Below are positions 45,701-56,046 of a stretch of 64,000 nt of DNA, piece by piece. This DNA comes from Evernia prunastri (lineage: Eukaryota; Ascomycota; Lecanoromycetes; Lecanorales; Parmeliaceae), in contig NKYR01000025.1 of assembly GCA_003184365.1 (NCBI GenBank), forward strand, positions 290,731 to 354,730, written 5' to 3'. The position numbers and the translations under genes were made by a program. How positions within the stretch are numbered: the first letter of the stretch is position 1; each line of letters starts with the position of its first letter. The notes beneath the pieces were generated by a model. The model had not been told where the DNA came from and did not search any database. It saw nothing but the letters and a program-made list of their open reading frames with translations.

Positions 45701-46145
45701 TTCCGAGGCACAGATGCCTCGATGTTTGCCTCGGGATCACGAAGGAAACCTAACAATGGTGATTAATCACATGGGAACGACAGCGGTATCTAAGAATGAA
45801 GCCACTGGTGAGAGGCGGGATCCTAGACAGATCTGCTTCGGTATGGTCTGGAAACCTGGTATAGATCTGATGAGCGCCGAGCAGATTGTCTCCTATTGCA
45901 GGGCGGTGGAATTGACGAATTGGTTCGCAAGGGTGTGGAAGGCGGATGTGGCTGTGTTTGAGATTACTGGACAAGCAAGTATTGCTGCGTTGGCAAGACA
46001 TGTGGCATTGAAGGATGGATTGAGGGGGGGAAAGGGGTCGTCGGGGATGAGGGTGGTGGTGGGTCTTTTGAGGCTTGATATGAGAACGGTAGTAATAGGC
46101 GCTGTCCCAGAAGTTATCTCGTGCCAGATACAGCTTTGCCAATAA
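42763..46145 (+). pseudogene. Highly reducing polyketide synthase relic (KS, DH, ACP end)
   Basis: From ATG 42763 a ketosynthase is readable in pieces: KYPQGVDSPASLWSML, CAMTEWPKDRMNLDA, then in another frame PGAHFVREDFGVSEAQF and AVDPQHRIMLEVAYRALEN, an intron, AGIPMESDYGSKTGVYSG and DSACSKSLMALD (active-site Cys kept). After a second intron come NFLPTDGRRYNFDERAYG and LSDAI-stop (TGA at 43847-43849 where CGA/Arg is expected). The HG-intron-TGTAFGDPIEA motif follows. The third KS block has DHLEGGSGIAG instead of GHLEG in a shifted frame at about 44240. The acyltransferase is absent. From about 44620 the dehydratase appears: YPFNYSKKYRHES, SGTPVPDWNPSEPRWRK, EIPWIEDHKVNG, later RAAFDRQQYVQVLAAST and HVAHPNTLDAAGQLM. 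After IDLMSAEQIVSYCRA it jumps directly to VELTNWFARVWKADVAVFEI and SIAALARHV, the last half of an ACP, without the pantetheine Ser. Methyltransferase, enoylreductase and ketoreductase are missing. About 3.4 kb remain of an expected 7 kb or more. Confidence 0.9.
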
Positions 46146-46728
46146 GTTTTTCATGAGGTTGTGCGCAGAGCGGACATCAGGGAGGCAAATCCGATGAGTT
46201 GTGCCTCTCCTTTCCGTGCATCATTCGCATGTTGAAAGGTGAGGGAGTCGATAGCCAAACCTGGCCGTGAGCAGCTCTTCGCTCTCTCGTCTCAGGTTTG
46301 CTATGCACAGTATACGTGTGACAATGGGCGAAGAAACGAAGATTGAAAAAAAGGGCATCTGAGTCAATCACTGCGGACGTCTACTTGAGAACGGGAGGCA
46401 GTCCCGTACTGGTCCTAACATTGGCCTTGATAATAGCCTTCAAGCCCTTGACACCGTTCGACCTCCTAGCTCCTCCAACCATTTCTCTGTCTTCTTCCAT
46501 GCTCCCTCATACACATGGAATCGAGTGATGGTCTCAAAGTGGCGACACATTTCGTTCAAGTATTCTTTGAGGGACACCCACTCATTCTCATTGCTCCCAA
46601 TTGGCGAGTCCAAAACACAGCAACCGAGAGAGCTTTGAACGGTAAGTCTCTCAAGTCCCACGGATTCGCGGAGGTTTTGAGGTGTAGAGCAGCAGTCTCG
46701 GCTCACAATTTTAATTTATACCCTTAGC
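46146..46728. other. Spacer, no gene seen
   Basis: Short featureless frames between the PKS relic and the 2EXR relic. Confidence 0.4.
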
Positions 46729-47113
46729 TTAAGCTTCAGGTATGGCCGTTATCGTCATTGGGTCGGCCGCCTCGCAGGCGTTTGCCGGAATGTCGACGGC
46801 GCTCATGTTCATATCTCCGCAGGTCAGGTTCGTAAGATTGAGATGAATGCAAATAGTTCCGATGGTCTTTTGGTGCTTATGCTGGAGATCTGCGTATCTA
46901 CCATCTGTATTATTAGTAGGATCAGGTGGTAGATGGAAGTTGTTTTTGGGGTAGAACATAGAACACATCACGACCCTCGTTGTATACTTGCTTGCATGTT
47001 GATAGAAGCTGAAAGTCGGGTTGTTGGATGGCAAACTTCCTCCTCACTCGCGAGTCTTGGTTATACGTGGCGAAGCGCTGGGCTTTGTCACATAGACGGC
47101 GAGAGAGGATCAT
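46729..47113 (-). pseudogene. 2EXR-type protein relic
   Basis: Reading down from 47113, DFQLLSTCKQVYNEGRDVFY matches the TCKQ block of the four genes at 11-17.7 kb. The continuation expected in that family (PKNNFHLPPDP, compare SSNVFFLP) is in another frame. The cause is visible: a 7-bp near-perfect tandem duplication (GTTCTAT, GTTCTAC on the minus strand, plus-strand 46951-46964) shifts the frame exactly at the FY. Downstream, LQHKHQKTIGTICIHLNLTNLTCGDM matches the QPQHLAMI..LRDLTPA region of copy 1. The N-terminal LPAEIRN block is not found upstream. It stands on the opposite strand, 29 kb from the intact array. Confidence 0.82.
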
Positions 47114-47519
47114 AATGCTACTTGTAAAGTGTTTGAGTCATGAAGAGGGATGCTTTCGGGTCGTAAGCGCCGAAGACTGGAGAAAAAAAAGTAAACGAAA
47201 GGCAAAGACGTCATTGCACATGAGAACCAAAATTACGTTAGCTGATATAAATTACTCGGATGAATTTCTCGGCAAATCCGGCAAGGGGACAAAGCATATC
47301 GCTGACAATTGCTCATATGATTACATTCTGATGCTGGTAACTTACTTACTCAGTACTCTAATTAATTGTGAATTACATTGTATTCGCGGCCTTTGAATTA
47401 ATGTTAATGACTCATTATTACTTCAATTCAAACATGTTTCCTCATTATTCTCCTTCCATCTCCGTCAGCCAAGAAGCTCCGTCCAAATCACCTCTCCTAT
47501 ATCCATCTTCCTACACGCA
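47114..47519. other. Upstream region of the MFS gene
   Basis: AT-rich at 47330-47430, then pyrimidine-rich at 47440-47515 just before the start codon, as in many fungal promoters. The missing N-terminal block of the 2EXR relic could have lain here but is not recognisable. Confidence 0.45.
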
Positions 47520-49067
47520 ATGCCCTTCAATCCCCCTTCTACCACCTCCAGCCAGACTCAACAACACCCAGATGGCCAGCTAGCATCTCCTCATCCCCAA
47601 CACCATGACGAAGAAAACCCCTCACAAGTCTCTTCAGACAAAGAGAAAGAGAAGGATGAGAAGAACTCATATCTGGTCGATTGGGAACCAAATGACAAGG
47701 AGAACCCTCGCAATTGGTCAACGGGATACAAGAGCTGGATAACATTCCAATTGGGCATGCTCGCCCTATCCGCCAGTCTGGGAAGCAGTATCATATCCCC
47801 AGCAGAAGATGCCATCATGGCCTACACCCACATCAGCTCCGAGGTCTCAGTCTTACCCATCTCCTTCTACATCCTCGGGTTCGCCTTCGGTCCGCTGTTA
47901 TGGGCTCCGGTCTCGGAGGTATGGGGCCGGAAATGGAGCATGGAACCCGCCATGTTCTGTCTCGGCCTCTTCTCAATCGGAACGGCCACTAGTACCAGCG
48001 CTACATCCATCTTCATCACCCGCTTCTTTGGTGGCGTCTTTGGATCTGCTCCCGTTAGCAACGTATCGGCCGCGCTAGGAGACATATGGGCGCCCAAGGC
48101 AAGGGGCACCGCTGTGACTTTCTATGCCGTTGCCGTTGTCGGCGGACCCACGCTTGGACCTGTGATCGGAGCCGCTCTCACCGTGAACAAGCACCTGGGA
48201 TGGCGCTGGACGGAATACATCCAAGCCATTTGGGTATTTGCCGTCTTCTCCATGACTGCATTCCTCCTCCCGGAACTCTACGGCCCCGTTCTCCTGAAGC
48301 GCCGCGCCGCTGCTCTGCGCAAATCGACCGGTAATTCGGCGTATTGGCACCCGCATGAGAACGTGAAACTCGACGTTAAATCAATCATTACAAAGCACCT
48401 GGCGCGGCCTTTGCGCATGTTGTTCACGGAACCGATGGTCACTTGCATCGCCTTGTACGCTAGTTTCGTCTACGCTCTGCTATACTTGACGTTGGAGGTC
48501 TTCCCCATCGTCTTTGCCCAAATGCGCCATTACAGCCTCGTCGTCAGCACACTCCCCTTCCTCGGCCTCTTCGTTGGCGTACTCTGCGCGGTTCTCCTCA
48601 ATCTTGCGAATCAACCCCGCTACATACGCATCGTGGACCAGAACGGTGGCAAACCGGTCCCCGAGGCTCGTCTCCCTCCTATGATCATCGGCGGTGTCCT
48701 CTTCGCCATCGGCCTCTTCTGGTTCGGATGGACAGCGGCTCCTCAATTCTCATGGGTTCTGCCGACCGTGGCGGCAGCGTTCATCGGCGCAGGTTTCAAC
48801 GTCATCTTTCAGCAGTGTATCAACTTCCTGGTCGATTCCTACGGGCTCTATGCCGCTAGTGCTGTGTCGGCGAACACCTTCCTGAGGAGTCTGCTCGCCT
48901 GTGCGTTTCCGCTGGTGGCGAAGCCCATGTTTCACAATCTTGGAGTGGGGCCTGCGATGAGTATTTTGGGTGGTATTGCATGTCTTGCTTTACCGGTGCC
49001 GTTGATCTTCATGAGATATGGTCTCAGGCTTAGGAAGATGTCGAAGTTTGCCCCTGTGCACGAATAA
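47520..49067 (+). CDS. MFS drug/polyamine-type transporter (DHA1)
   Basis: Single exon, 515 residues from ATG 47520. A hydrophilic N-terminal tail of about 70 residues ends in DWEPNDKENPRNWS, the standard entry to TM1 in fungal DHA1 exporters. Twelve hydrophobic segments can be counted. The loop 2-3 signature is WAPVSEVWGRKW. TM4-5 shows RFFGGVFGSAPVSN and the motif C-like VGGPTLGPVIGAAL, diagnostic of 12-TM proton antiporters; a long central loop follows (about residues 250-290). The last segments include NFLVDSYGLYAASAVSANTFLRS, also typical. Substrates of this clade include drugs, polyamines and fungal metabolites; none can be assigned. It is intact, directly downstream of the decayed PKS region, and could once have exported the cluster's product, but it may simply be an unrelated neighbour. 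Confidence 0.92.
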   Translation: MPFNPPSTTSSQTQQHPDGQLASPHPQHHDEENPSQVSSDKEKEKDEKNSYLVDWEPNDKENPRNWSTGYKSWITFQLGMLALSASLGSSIISPAEDAIMAYTHISSEVSVLPISFYILGFAFGPLLWAPVSEVWGRKWSMEPAMFCLGLFSIGTATSTSATSIFITRFFGGVFGSAPVSNVSAALGDIWAPKARGTAVTFYAVAVVGGPTLGPVIGAALTVNKHLGWRWTEYIQAIWVFAVFSMTAFLLPELYGPVLLKRRAAALRKSTGNSAYWHPHENVKLDVKSIITKHLARPLRMLFTEPMVTCIALYASFVYALLYLTLEVFPIVFAQMRHYSLVVSTLPFLGLFVGVLCAVLLNLANQPRYIRIVDQNGGKPVPEARLPPMIIGGVLFAIGLFWFGWTAAPQFSWVLPTVAAAFIGAGFNVIFQQCINFLVDSYGLYAASAVSANTFLRSLLACAFPLVAKPMFHNLGVGPAMSILGGIACLALPVPLIFMRYGLRLRKMSKFAPVHE

Positions 49068-49670
49068 CTTTGGTTTTTTGGTATATGCTTGGTAATGATT
49101 AGATGAGGGCGCCGGGTGACTCTTATTAGACCTATAGAACAATGCAAGGCAATTTGCCATACACGATTTTATAACAATTTGATTCGGAGAGCTTAGATGA
49201 TTTGCTATGTGGACTATGCGTACCGGCTCGAGGATTCAATAAGTACGTACAGCAGGATTTCCGAAAGGAACCGAGAATCCTGCTCATAACGGCTCCGCTC
49301 TGTAAAGTAGCAAATAAACAGTCGCAAGACGCATACGCTCAAGACTGGCGTATGTTTCGCCCTACATTTATGTCCGGTTCGGCACCAGGGGTGTAGATAT
49401 TCTTATTTACATAAGGGTGTATATGTAGCGGAAGCGAGTGTGCGTTTCTGATGCTCTTACTCTACTTTTCCATCAGGTGTTTGAAGGAAATGTACGATGA
49501 TGTCTAGTTTGTGTAATTACCTTATGTATCGGAATGCTTGGACGGCATTTGGGGTAGCTGGAGAATGCCGATGCTGCTCACAATCGGCATGCTCTTGATT
49601 GGCTGAAGTGGTGACGTAATCATGCACTACCCGATAGTCGAGCTCTCAATCTCTCAGTAAAACTCTAAGG
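49068..49670. other. Intergenic region between MFS and catalase genes
   Basis: No gene supported. It should hold the 3' end of the MFS gene and the distal promoter of the catalase gene. Confidence 0.5.
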
Positions 49671-49745
49671 TATATAATACATACATTCGCCTCCCTTCTC
49701 CCTTCTCCATTCTTCCATTCTCTCATTCTCCCTTCACTACTCCAG
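49671..49745 (+). promoter_or_regulatory. Catalase core promoter: TATA box and CT-rich tract
   Basis: A TATATAA at 49671-49677 is followed by a long C/T tract at about 49690-49745 (repeats of CTCCCTTCT and CCATTCT). This is the usual layout of strongly expressed filamentous-fungal genes, with transcription starting in or after the CT tract. The start codon is 75 bp further on. Confidence 0.65.
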
Positions 49746-49818
49746 TACTTCCCTGCCTCATCAATCGAGCATCTCAAGCCTTTCCAGCACTCCTACAATA
49801 CTACAAAGCGCAACCAAC

Positions 49819-51656
49819 ATGGCTACACAAACCGCAGGCCACGGTCAAGCCAACGGCAAAGCCTTCGCTGGCAAGTTCAGGACATACGAGGATGACCGTA
49901 ACACATCCAGCCAAGACGTACTCTACACCACCAGCAATGGTCTCCCAATGCCGCACCCATACGAGACGCAGCGCGCTGGTGTCAACGGACCACTCCTCCT
50001 TCAAGACTTCCACCTCATCGATCTCATCTCCCACTTCGACCGAGAGCGCATCCCCGAGCGAGTCGTCCACGCCAAGGGCAGTGGTGCACACGGGACTTTC
50101 AAATGCACAAAACCTCTAGACGACCTCTGTCTCGCCGATGTCTTTGCAAAAGAAGGCAATGAATGCCCAGTCACTGTCCGTTTCTCAACCGTTGGTGGCG
50201 AATCTGGTTCCCACGACTGCGCTCGGGACCCTCGAGGCTTCTCCGTCAAATTCAGGACAGAAGAGGGGAATTGGGATATGGTGGCAAACAACACACCCGT
50301 TTTCTTCCTGCGAGACCCTGCCAAATTCCCCCACTTCATCCATACCCAGAAGCGCGACCCAGCCACACACCTCACCCACAGTGATGACAGTACAGCGTTC
50401 TGGGATTACCTATCTCAGAACCCCGAATCTGTCCATCAAGTCATGATCCTCATGGGTGATCGAGGTATCCCTGACGGGTACCGTTTCATGCACGGATACA
50501 GTGGACATACCTTTAAGCTTGTCAACAAAGCTGGGGACTGGGTGTACGCTCAGATGCACATGAAGTCCAAACAAGGTACCAAATTCATCACCCAAGAGGA
50601 TTCCAGCAACTACTCTCCCGACTATTCCCAGAAGGATCTGTATGAGGCTATTGAAAAAGGCGATCATCCTTCATGGACCGTCGCATTCCAGACAATGACA
50701 GCCAAGGAGGCCGAGGAACTTTGGGAGAAGCAAAGGATCAACGTCTTTGACTTGACACACGTCTGGCCTCACAAGCAATTCCCTCTTCGTGAAGTTGGCG
50801 AGTTCACATTGAACGAGAATGTGAAGAACTACTTCGCCGAGATCGAACAGGTGGCGTTCAATCCAGCTCACCTGCCACCAGGCATTGAGCCATCCGCAGA
50901 CCCCGTCCTCCAGAGCCGACTCTTCTCGTACCCAGACGCTCACCGCCACAGGGTCGGAGTCAACTACCAGCAGCTCCCAGTAAACTCGACCCGTACTAGC
51001 TATCGCGTCGCAAACTTCCAGCGCGATGGCAACATGGCATTCTACAACCAAGGCTCCCGTCCCAACTACCTATCTTCCATTGAGCCTATCAGCTTCCGCG
51101 AACGCTCTGTTGACCTCGACAAAGTCCATGGTCAATTCATCAGCGAGGCAGTCACCTTCCTCTCTGAGATCAAGCCCGAAGATTTTAACGCTCCACGTGC
51201 CCTATGGGAGAAAGTCTTTGATGACAAGGCCAAGGCCCGCTTCATCTCCAACGTCTCCGGCCACATGTCCACATGCCGCTACCCCGAAATCATCAAGCGC
51301 CAAATCGCCATCTTCCGTGAGGTGTCTGATGACCTCGCCACTCGTCTGGAGAAGGCCACTGGTATCAAGGGCTATGATGGGATCACCAACTTGCGATTCA
51401 ACGGCACACACAATGGTAAGCCTATGCTCCGATGTCGATGAGACTGCTTGGGACTTGTTGCTAATATGTGACAGGCATGGCGTCGAACCCCAAGCTTCAT
51501 CAAGCCAACGGCATGAGTGGCAAAATCAGCTCCAGCGCTCATAGCCACAACGGTGCACCGATAAAGGGGACACACAAGACCGATAGCATCAACCATGCTG
51601 GCACCAACGGCACAAGGGTAAATGGGGCTGCTACAAATGGTGCCAACGGCCACTGA
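49819..51656 (+). CDS. Monofunctional heme catalase
   Basis: Exons 49819..51415 and 51475..51656 join in phase over a 59-bp GTAAGC..CAG intron; about 592 residues. It decomposes hydrogen peroxide. The distal-side catalytic His is His84 (RVVHAKGSGAHG), the NNTPVFF motif with the catalytic Asn is at about 157-163, and the proximal heme ligand is Tyr371 in RLFSYPDAHRHRVG. The core fold ends around residue 500. The last ~60 residues, from the second exon, are Gly/Asn/His/Thr-rich low complexity (HNGAPIKG, NGTRVNGAATNGANGH) and have no peroxisomal SKL end. Length fits a small-subunit catalase with an added tail; no signal peptide, so cytosolic. Without the intron the protein would end eight residues later (GKPMLRCR), so retained intron would lose the tail. 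Confidence 0.94.
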
Positions 51657-52082
51657 TACGGTCTCTCTCCTTCAGGTTAGAACGTGTTACGCTGGAGCTG
51701 GTCGGAATGAATATATCATGAAGTTGTAGTCGCACTTGGATAGAGTTTGGGAAAATTGTACATAGTATTTATGACTGAAAGCGGAGATTTTCCTCACGCC
51801 TACCACATATTTCTTCATTCTCGTTTGCGTATATCAGGACGCGGCTCCTTGCCGTCGCCGTTGCCGTTGTCCGATTCCGTTCGTCTCTTGCGTACATTCA
51901 CGAATAGCGTCGTCCTTACGCATCGATACTATTCTATCAGAAGACACTCTATATTCAGAAGACACTCTATATCCCGTTTACTTGGTTCCATGTTGTTTCC
52001 CGGGCACCGTTCAAGAATTAGCCACAGCCCAGTCTTAAAACAATCAAGCAACAAGTACCCACCCCTCCTGTGAGATCCTTCT
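51657..52082. other. Catalase 3' flank, no gene seen
   Basis: A short direct repeat of AGAAGACACTCTATATTC lies at about 51939-51970. Nothing else is supported. Confidence 0.45.
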
Positions 52083-52372
52083 TTGCAAACCCTTCTTTCC
52101 TTCCTGCCTTCTCCCTCCCTTCCACCCGTATCCTTCCCTCCCTCCTTCCTTCCTCCCTGCCTTCCTACCTCCTTTCCACCCTTCCACCCTTCCTGCCTTC
52201 TTGAACCTTCCGCCCTTGCTTCCTTCCTTCCTTCCTTCCTCCCTCCTTGCCTTTCCAGCCCCACCCCGTCTACTCACCCGCTCACTCACTCACCCACCCA
52301 CCCACCCACTCACTCACTCACCCACTCACCCACTCACCCACCCCATCAGCAAGCAAGCAAGCAAGCAAGCAC
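52083..52372. repeat. Pyrimidine-rich microsatellite cluster
   Basis: From 52083 to about 52260 the plus strand is almost only C and T with CCTT/CTTC units. It passes into CACTCACTCACCCACC units (about 52275-52345) and then AGCAAGCA units (about 52350-52370). The long Pro/Ser frames across it are low complexity, not genes. Confidence 0.85.
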
Positions 52373-53544
52373 ACACACGCACCAGTGAACCTTTGTCCTT
52401 AGGATCATCCCGGGAGTGCTGGGTGCTGATCGTGACTCGGGCTTCTTGGACGGGTACGGGAACGGCAACGGGAAAGGCAAGGGCAACGACAATGAGCACG
52501 ATCAACGATGGCGATCAGCGATAGCGATCACAATCAAGGATTATGATTATGATTACACTTTCGCTGGGTCCCGTGGAAATTCCAACCAGGACTCTGACCG
52601 GCTCAGTGCTGGACTTCGTCCTAACAATCAACTGCTAAGGGGTTTGGGGAAGATTTTCTCCACCGGTCGAACCTGATTATTTGATAACTACCCTGAAGTC
52701 TTGCCTGATTGACCGACTATGCGAGATGTTGCTATCTATCAAAATAATCTACCTAATTTTCTTGAATCATTGAAAGAGGCTACCCTACGGTCGCAGGACC
52801 CCTTTCGTAAAGAACCATGTCCTGTTTTTTTGACCCGGAACCCTTGGTGTTTTCTATGTATTGTAGATTCCGTATGGGGTGGGACCCCTCTAAGCCCGGG
52901 GGTCTCAAAGAACAGTATCTCAATTTCAACCCTTGTTCATTTCAGCTTACTAGGCGGAGTTGCCCTGACGACTCTGAGGGTCACTACTTCTCAGTATAGT
53001 CTGTTGCTCGATAGGCGAAGCCGAGATTCAAGATTCGGATATCATCTGTAGTATAATATGTCGGATACGTTTCGATAGAGCGGAGTCGAACAATTTGTAT
53101 CGTATATCTCGAGGCACCCTGCGCGGTCGAGTGGAGAATCGCTCGTGTCGTAGGCTGAGTAGGTAATCGATGACGATAGAAGAATATGCTCTCTTGGGGT
53201 AAGAGGGTGTTGCGGTATTGCGGAGGCTTGATGTGAAGTGAAATGTAATGTCTAGATGTTGAGATCTGACAGTGTAGAGGCGTTACGGTCTTTGCTGAAA
53301 TGACTGTGTGTTTGATTGCTGAATACTGAGATGACTGATTGTTGACATGATTGAAATAACACGTGGCTTCTTGCCAGACGCGTCGAGAGACTGTTTTGAA
53401 GACTGGATTGATGACAATGAAGATGATGTGCTTATGTTACGGCGAGGTCGGTAGGCGGCCTATATCGTGAACTTATGGCTCAGTCGACACAGTTTCGACA
53501 GACCTGCCGAAACTGCTCACTGAGAAGATGACTCATCATTATTT
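52373..53544. other. Intergenic, no gene seen
   Basis: Short frames only. Simple GATTAT repeats lie near 52538-52552. Confidence 0.45.
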
Positions 53545-53650
53545 GGAGTCGAGTTTGCTTTTCTTAAGGGGTTTTTCGATTTTCGTTTAGTATAGAACTG
53601 ATCCTTAACCACTAAGCTATGTTCGCGACGCAGACACTCAGTTACCCGTT
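53545..53650 (-). repeat. tRNA-like repeat, copy 1
   Basis: On the minus strand, TAGCTTAGTGGTTAAGG (53603-53619) is a good A-box/D-arm and GCAAACTCGACTCC (53545-53558) sits where the B-box would be, though its GTTC core is degenerate. The flank at 53627-53650 (GACGCAGACACTCAGTTACCC) is shared with copy 2. No full cloverleaf can be folded, so I read it as a tRNA-derived repeat rather than a working tRNA. Confidence 0.55.
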
Positions 53651-54047
53651 AATTCAATATAAAAATCATATATGTATTTTTGATAGCAAAATAAAATAAA
53701 ATTTCAGTGCTTTTCTTTTACTCCTTTTTCTTTTCCTCTCTCCTTTTTTTTTCTTTTTTTTCTTTATAAAAAAATACTCGTTTGAAGACATTTCAAGGGA
53801 AACTACTCTTACCTCGCTCTTTGTACCAGGCCATACGTAATGCGCCTACCAAAATGCAAGTAGATGCAAGTCACTGGCAGCTCCAGTACCGCGCAGTCCA
53901 TCGATGGAGCCATGAGAGACCCAAAGCCGGAGCCGCAATGCGAACTTCGTACGAGACTGAAACAGCAATCATCTATTTTGTAGCAAGAGTAGGAAATGCT
54001 TCTAGCGATTTGCAGAGGATTCAGGATTCATGACTGACTGTTATGTC

Positions 54048-54156
54048 GAGTTGAGTTCGCTTCTTTGAGGAATTTGTCGCTTGTGGGGTTTATGTTGTAT
54101 TCTTAACCATGAAGCCACTGAGTTGTTTTGAGGACGCAGACACTCAGTTACCCGCT
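54048..54156 (-). repeat. tRNA-like repeat, copy 2
   Basis: Same order and spacing as copy 1: B-box-like GCGAACTCAACTC at 54048-54060, A-box-like TGGCTTCATGGTTAAGA, and the flank GACGCAGACACTCAGTTACCC from 54133. The distance from flank to B-box is 85 bp here and 82 bp in copy 1. The arms between are strongly diverged. Confidence 0.5.
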
Positions 54157-56046
54157 AAACCAACATATGAACCATGCATTTTGGACTACCTGAAATCACC
54201 TGCAGAATGGTCTGTTTGAGCTTGGAGAAGAAGTTAAAAAAAAGAAAGAAAAAAAGGGGAAGAAAAAGAGTTTGCACTCAGGAGTGTGGAGCGATCGTGC
54301 GACTCCGCGTGGTGAGCAATTTGGGGCATCCCCGAGGGCGGGGGGGGAACAGTGCCCATATCTTAGCTTGCTCTTTCGTGATGTCCGCCCTCTACTCTGG
54401 AGTAAGCGGAGTTGATCCCTCTTGCCCGATTCCTTCGAGGCTTCTAGGGTTCCTCACCCAGCTTAGATTCTTTGGGCTCTTTCTGAAATTATTTTTTTTC
54501 CCTCTGGAAAAATAAAGCTCGTCTTCGGCGTGACTCGAACCCCGGGCCCTTCGTCGACGATGATATGATTGGTCCTCGAAGCGAGGCACGAGTATTCGAT
54601 AATCGCTCACAGGTACGTAATAACAAAACCTATATAAATTCCCTAGAACTCATCCATGTTGAAATATAGTATCACTCTAGATTCTAGTATCGAAATTATT
54701 ATCTAAATACCCCCCTCCCCCCAAAATAAGTCTACATTAGAAGATCATATGACAATAATTTGAAAAGTATCCGACCATATATATACTCCGTAATAAGTTT
54801 ATCAATTGCGAGAGAAAGTTGACTTGTCATACCAAAATTTGTTGCCGAGGTCTGGGCGGAATATCGGATAGGGCAGGCCTAAGGTATCTAGACACCCTGG
54901 GTGCCCGGCTCAAAGAGTCTGAATTACTGAGCCTATAGCGTATCAATCTTGGCAACGACCGTTGCGAATACGGATGAGAGGAACCGATCTGGATCGAGCC
55001 TCGGCTTGCTATTGACTGGTCGGTGTAGATTCTACGTCAAGCGAAGGGTTTGAACCGAGCGCCCCAACCCCCTCCCCCCTCCTGCGAAAAGACCAGCGAT
55101 CGAGACCCGTGGAGCACTTCGTAAGAAACCCGACCGATACGTTTCACGGTTTTGGAAATTACTATTTTACACACACGGCGAGAATCAACAAGAGGGACAG
55201 AAGACGATCTTGAATGAATACACCCGTCTGGTTGTTGGGCAGCCATTTGGCGCATCGAGTCTTTTACCTTAGCAAATGATGCCTTCCCACCAAATGCTTA
55301 TCCGAGCGAAATTTCAGAGGCAAGCGTCTGCTTTACCTCGCAGGTCTAGTTGAAAAGAGTTCCCCTTGAGTCTGCCTGCTCTGTCCGAACAGTCCTTCCA
55401 AAGCATCTTGCCAGAGACGTTGGACAGACGAGCATCCCCATCTGGCCAATCTATCTACGAAGTCGCGATTGTATGTCAGGAAGGGAAAAGGGTGCCTTCG
55501 GGACCGGTGTCGCAGGGCACTGCAGCGTATCTCCACAGACCCATAATAAGGGCATGCGATAACGAGCGCAAGCTCTAGCCATGACGGCAGATCCGGCTAA
55601 GCCAGAGACAACTGTCACGTAGTGAGAGGGCGATCGTGGGACAGCGATCGGAGCTTTTGTCAAACTACTACTCTCCACACAGGCAGGATGTCTGTCCTTC
55701 GCAGCTGAGGAATGGACTTTTACGGGCTCACCTTGGACGCTCAGTGAGCGCTCGGGTCACTCACTGAGCGTTTTCCAGGTCGAACACCTCTGAGCGGTAA
55801 AGCGTGCCAACATATAGGAAATGGAACTTGCCGACTGTGGTACTTCCCCCCTCCCCCCTCCCCCGGCCGACTCGGCGATGTCGCAATACGAGAGCATCTC
55901 CGGGAATGCGCTGGGGAACTTGTCATTCTACGGGGCTTGAAGCAATCACTTAGGCAGTGCTCTCCAAAGCTGGGCGTGGTTATTTAGTAATGAGGGAGAC
56001 ACCGCACATGTTCCCTAACTAATTCGATATCCTCAATTCGCAGTCT
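54157..56046. other. AT-rich to mixed intergenic DNA
   Basis: 54200-54300 has A-rich purine tracts and 54630-54830 is AT-rich with a C run at 54712-54722. A B-box-like GGTTCGAGTC on the minus strand near 54540 is noted but not called. No gene is supported; the frames at 55.0-55.9 kb are short and featureless. Confidence 0.45.

Noticed and set aside
52083..52388. Pro/Ser-rich frame of about 100 residues
   Set aside because: Entirely inside a pyrimidine microsatellite.
54515..54610. Minus-strand B-box GGTTCGAGTC with a T-run after it and a CTCGT/ACGAG pairing
   Set aside because: T-stem does not pair and no proper A-box; could be a dead tRNA but not supportable.
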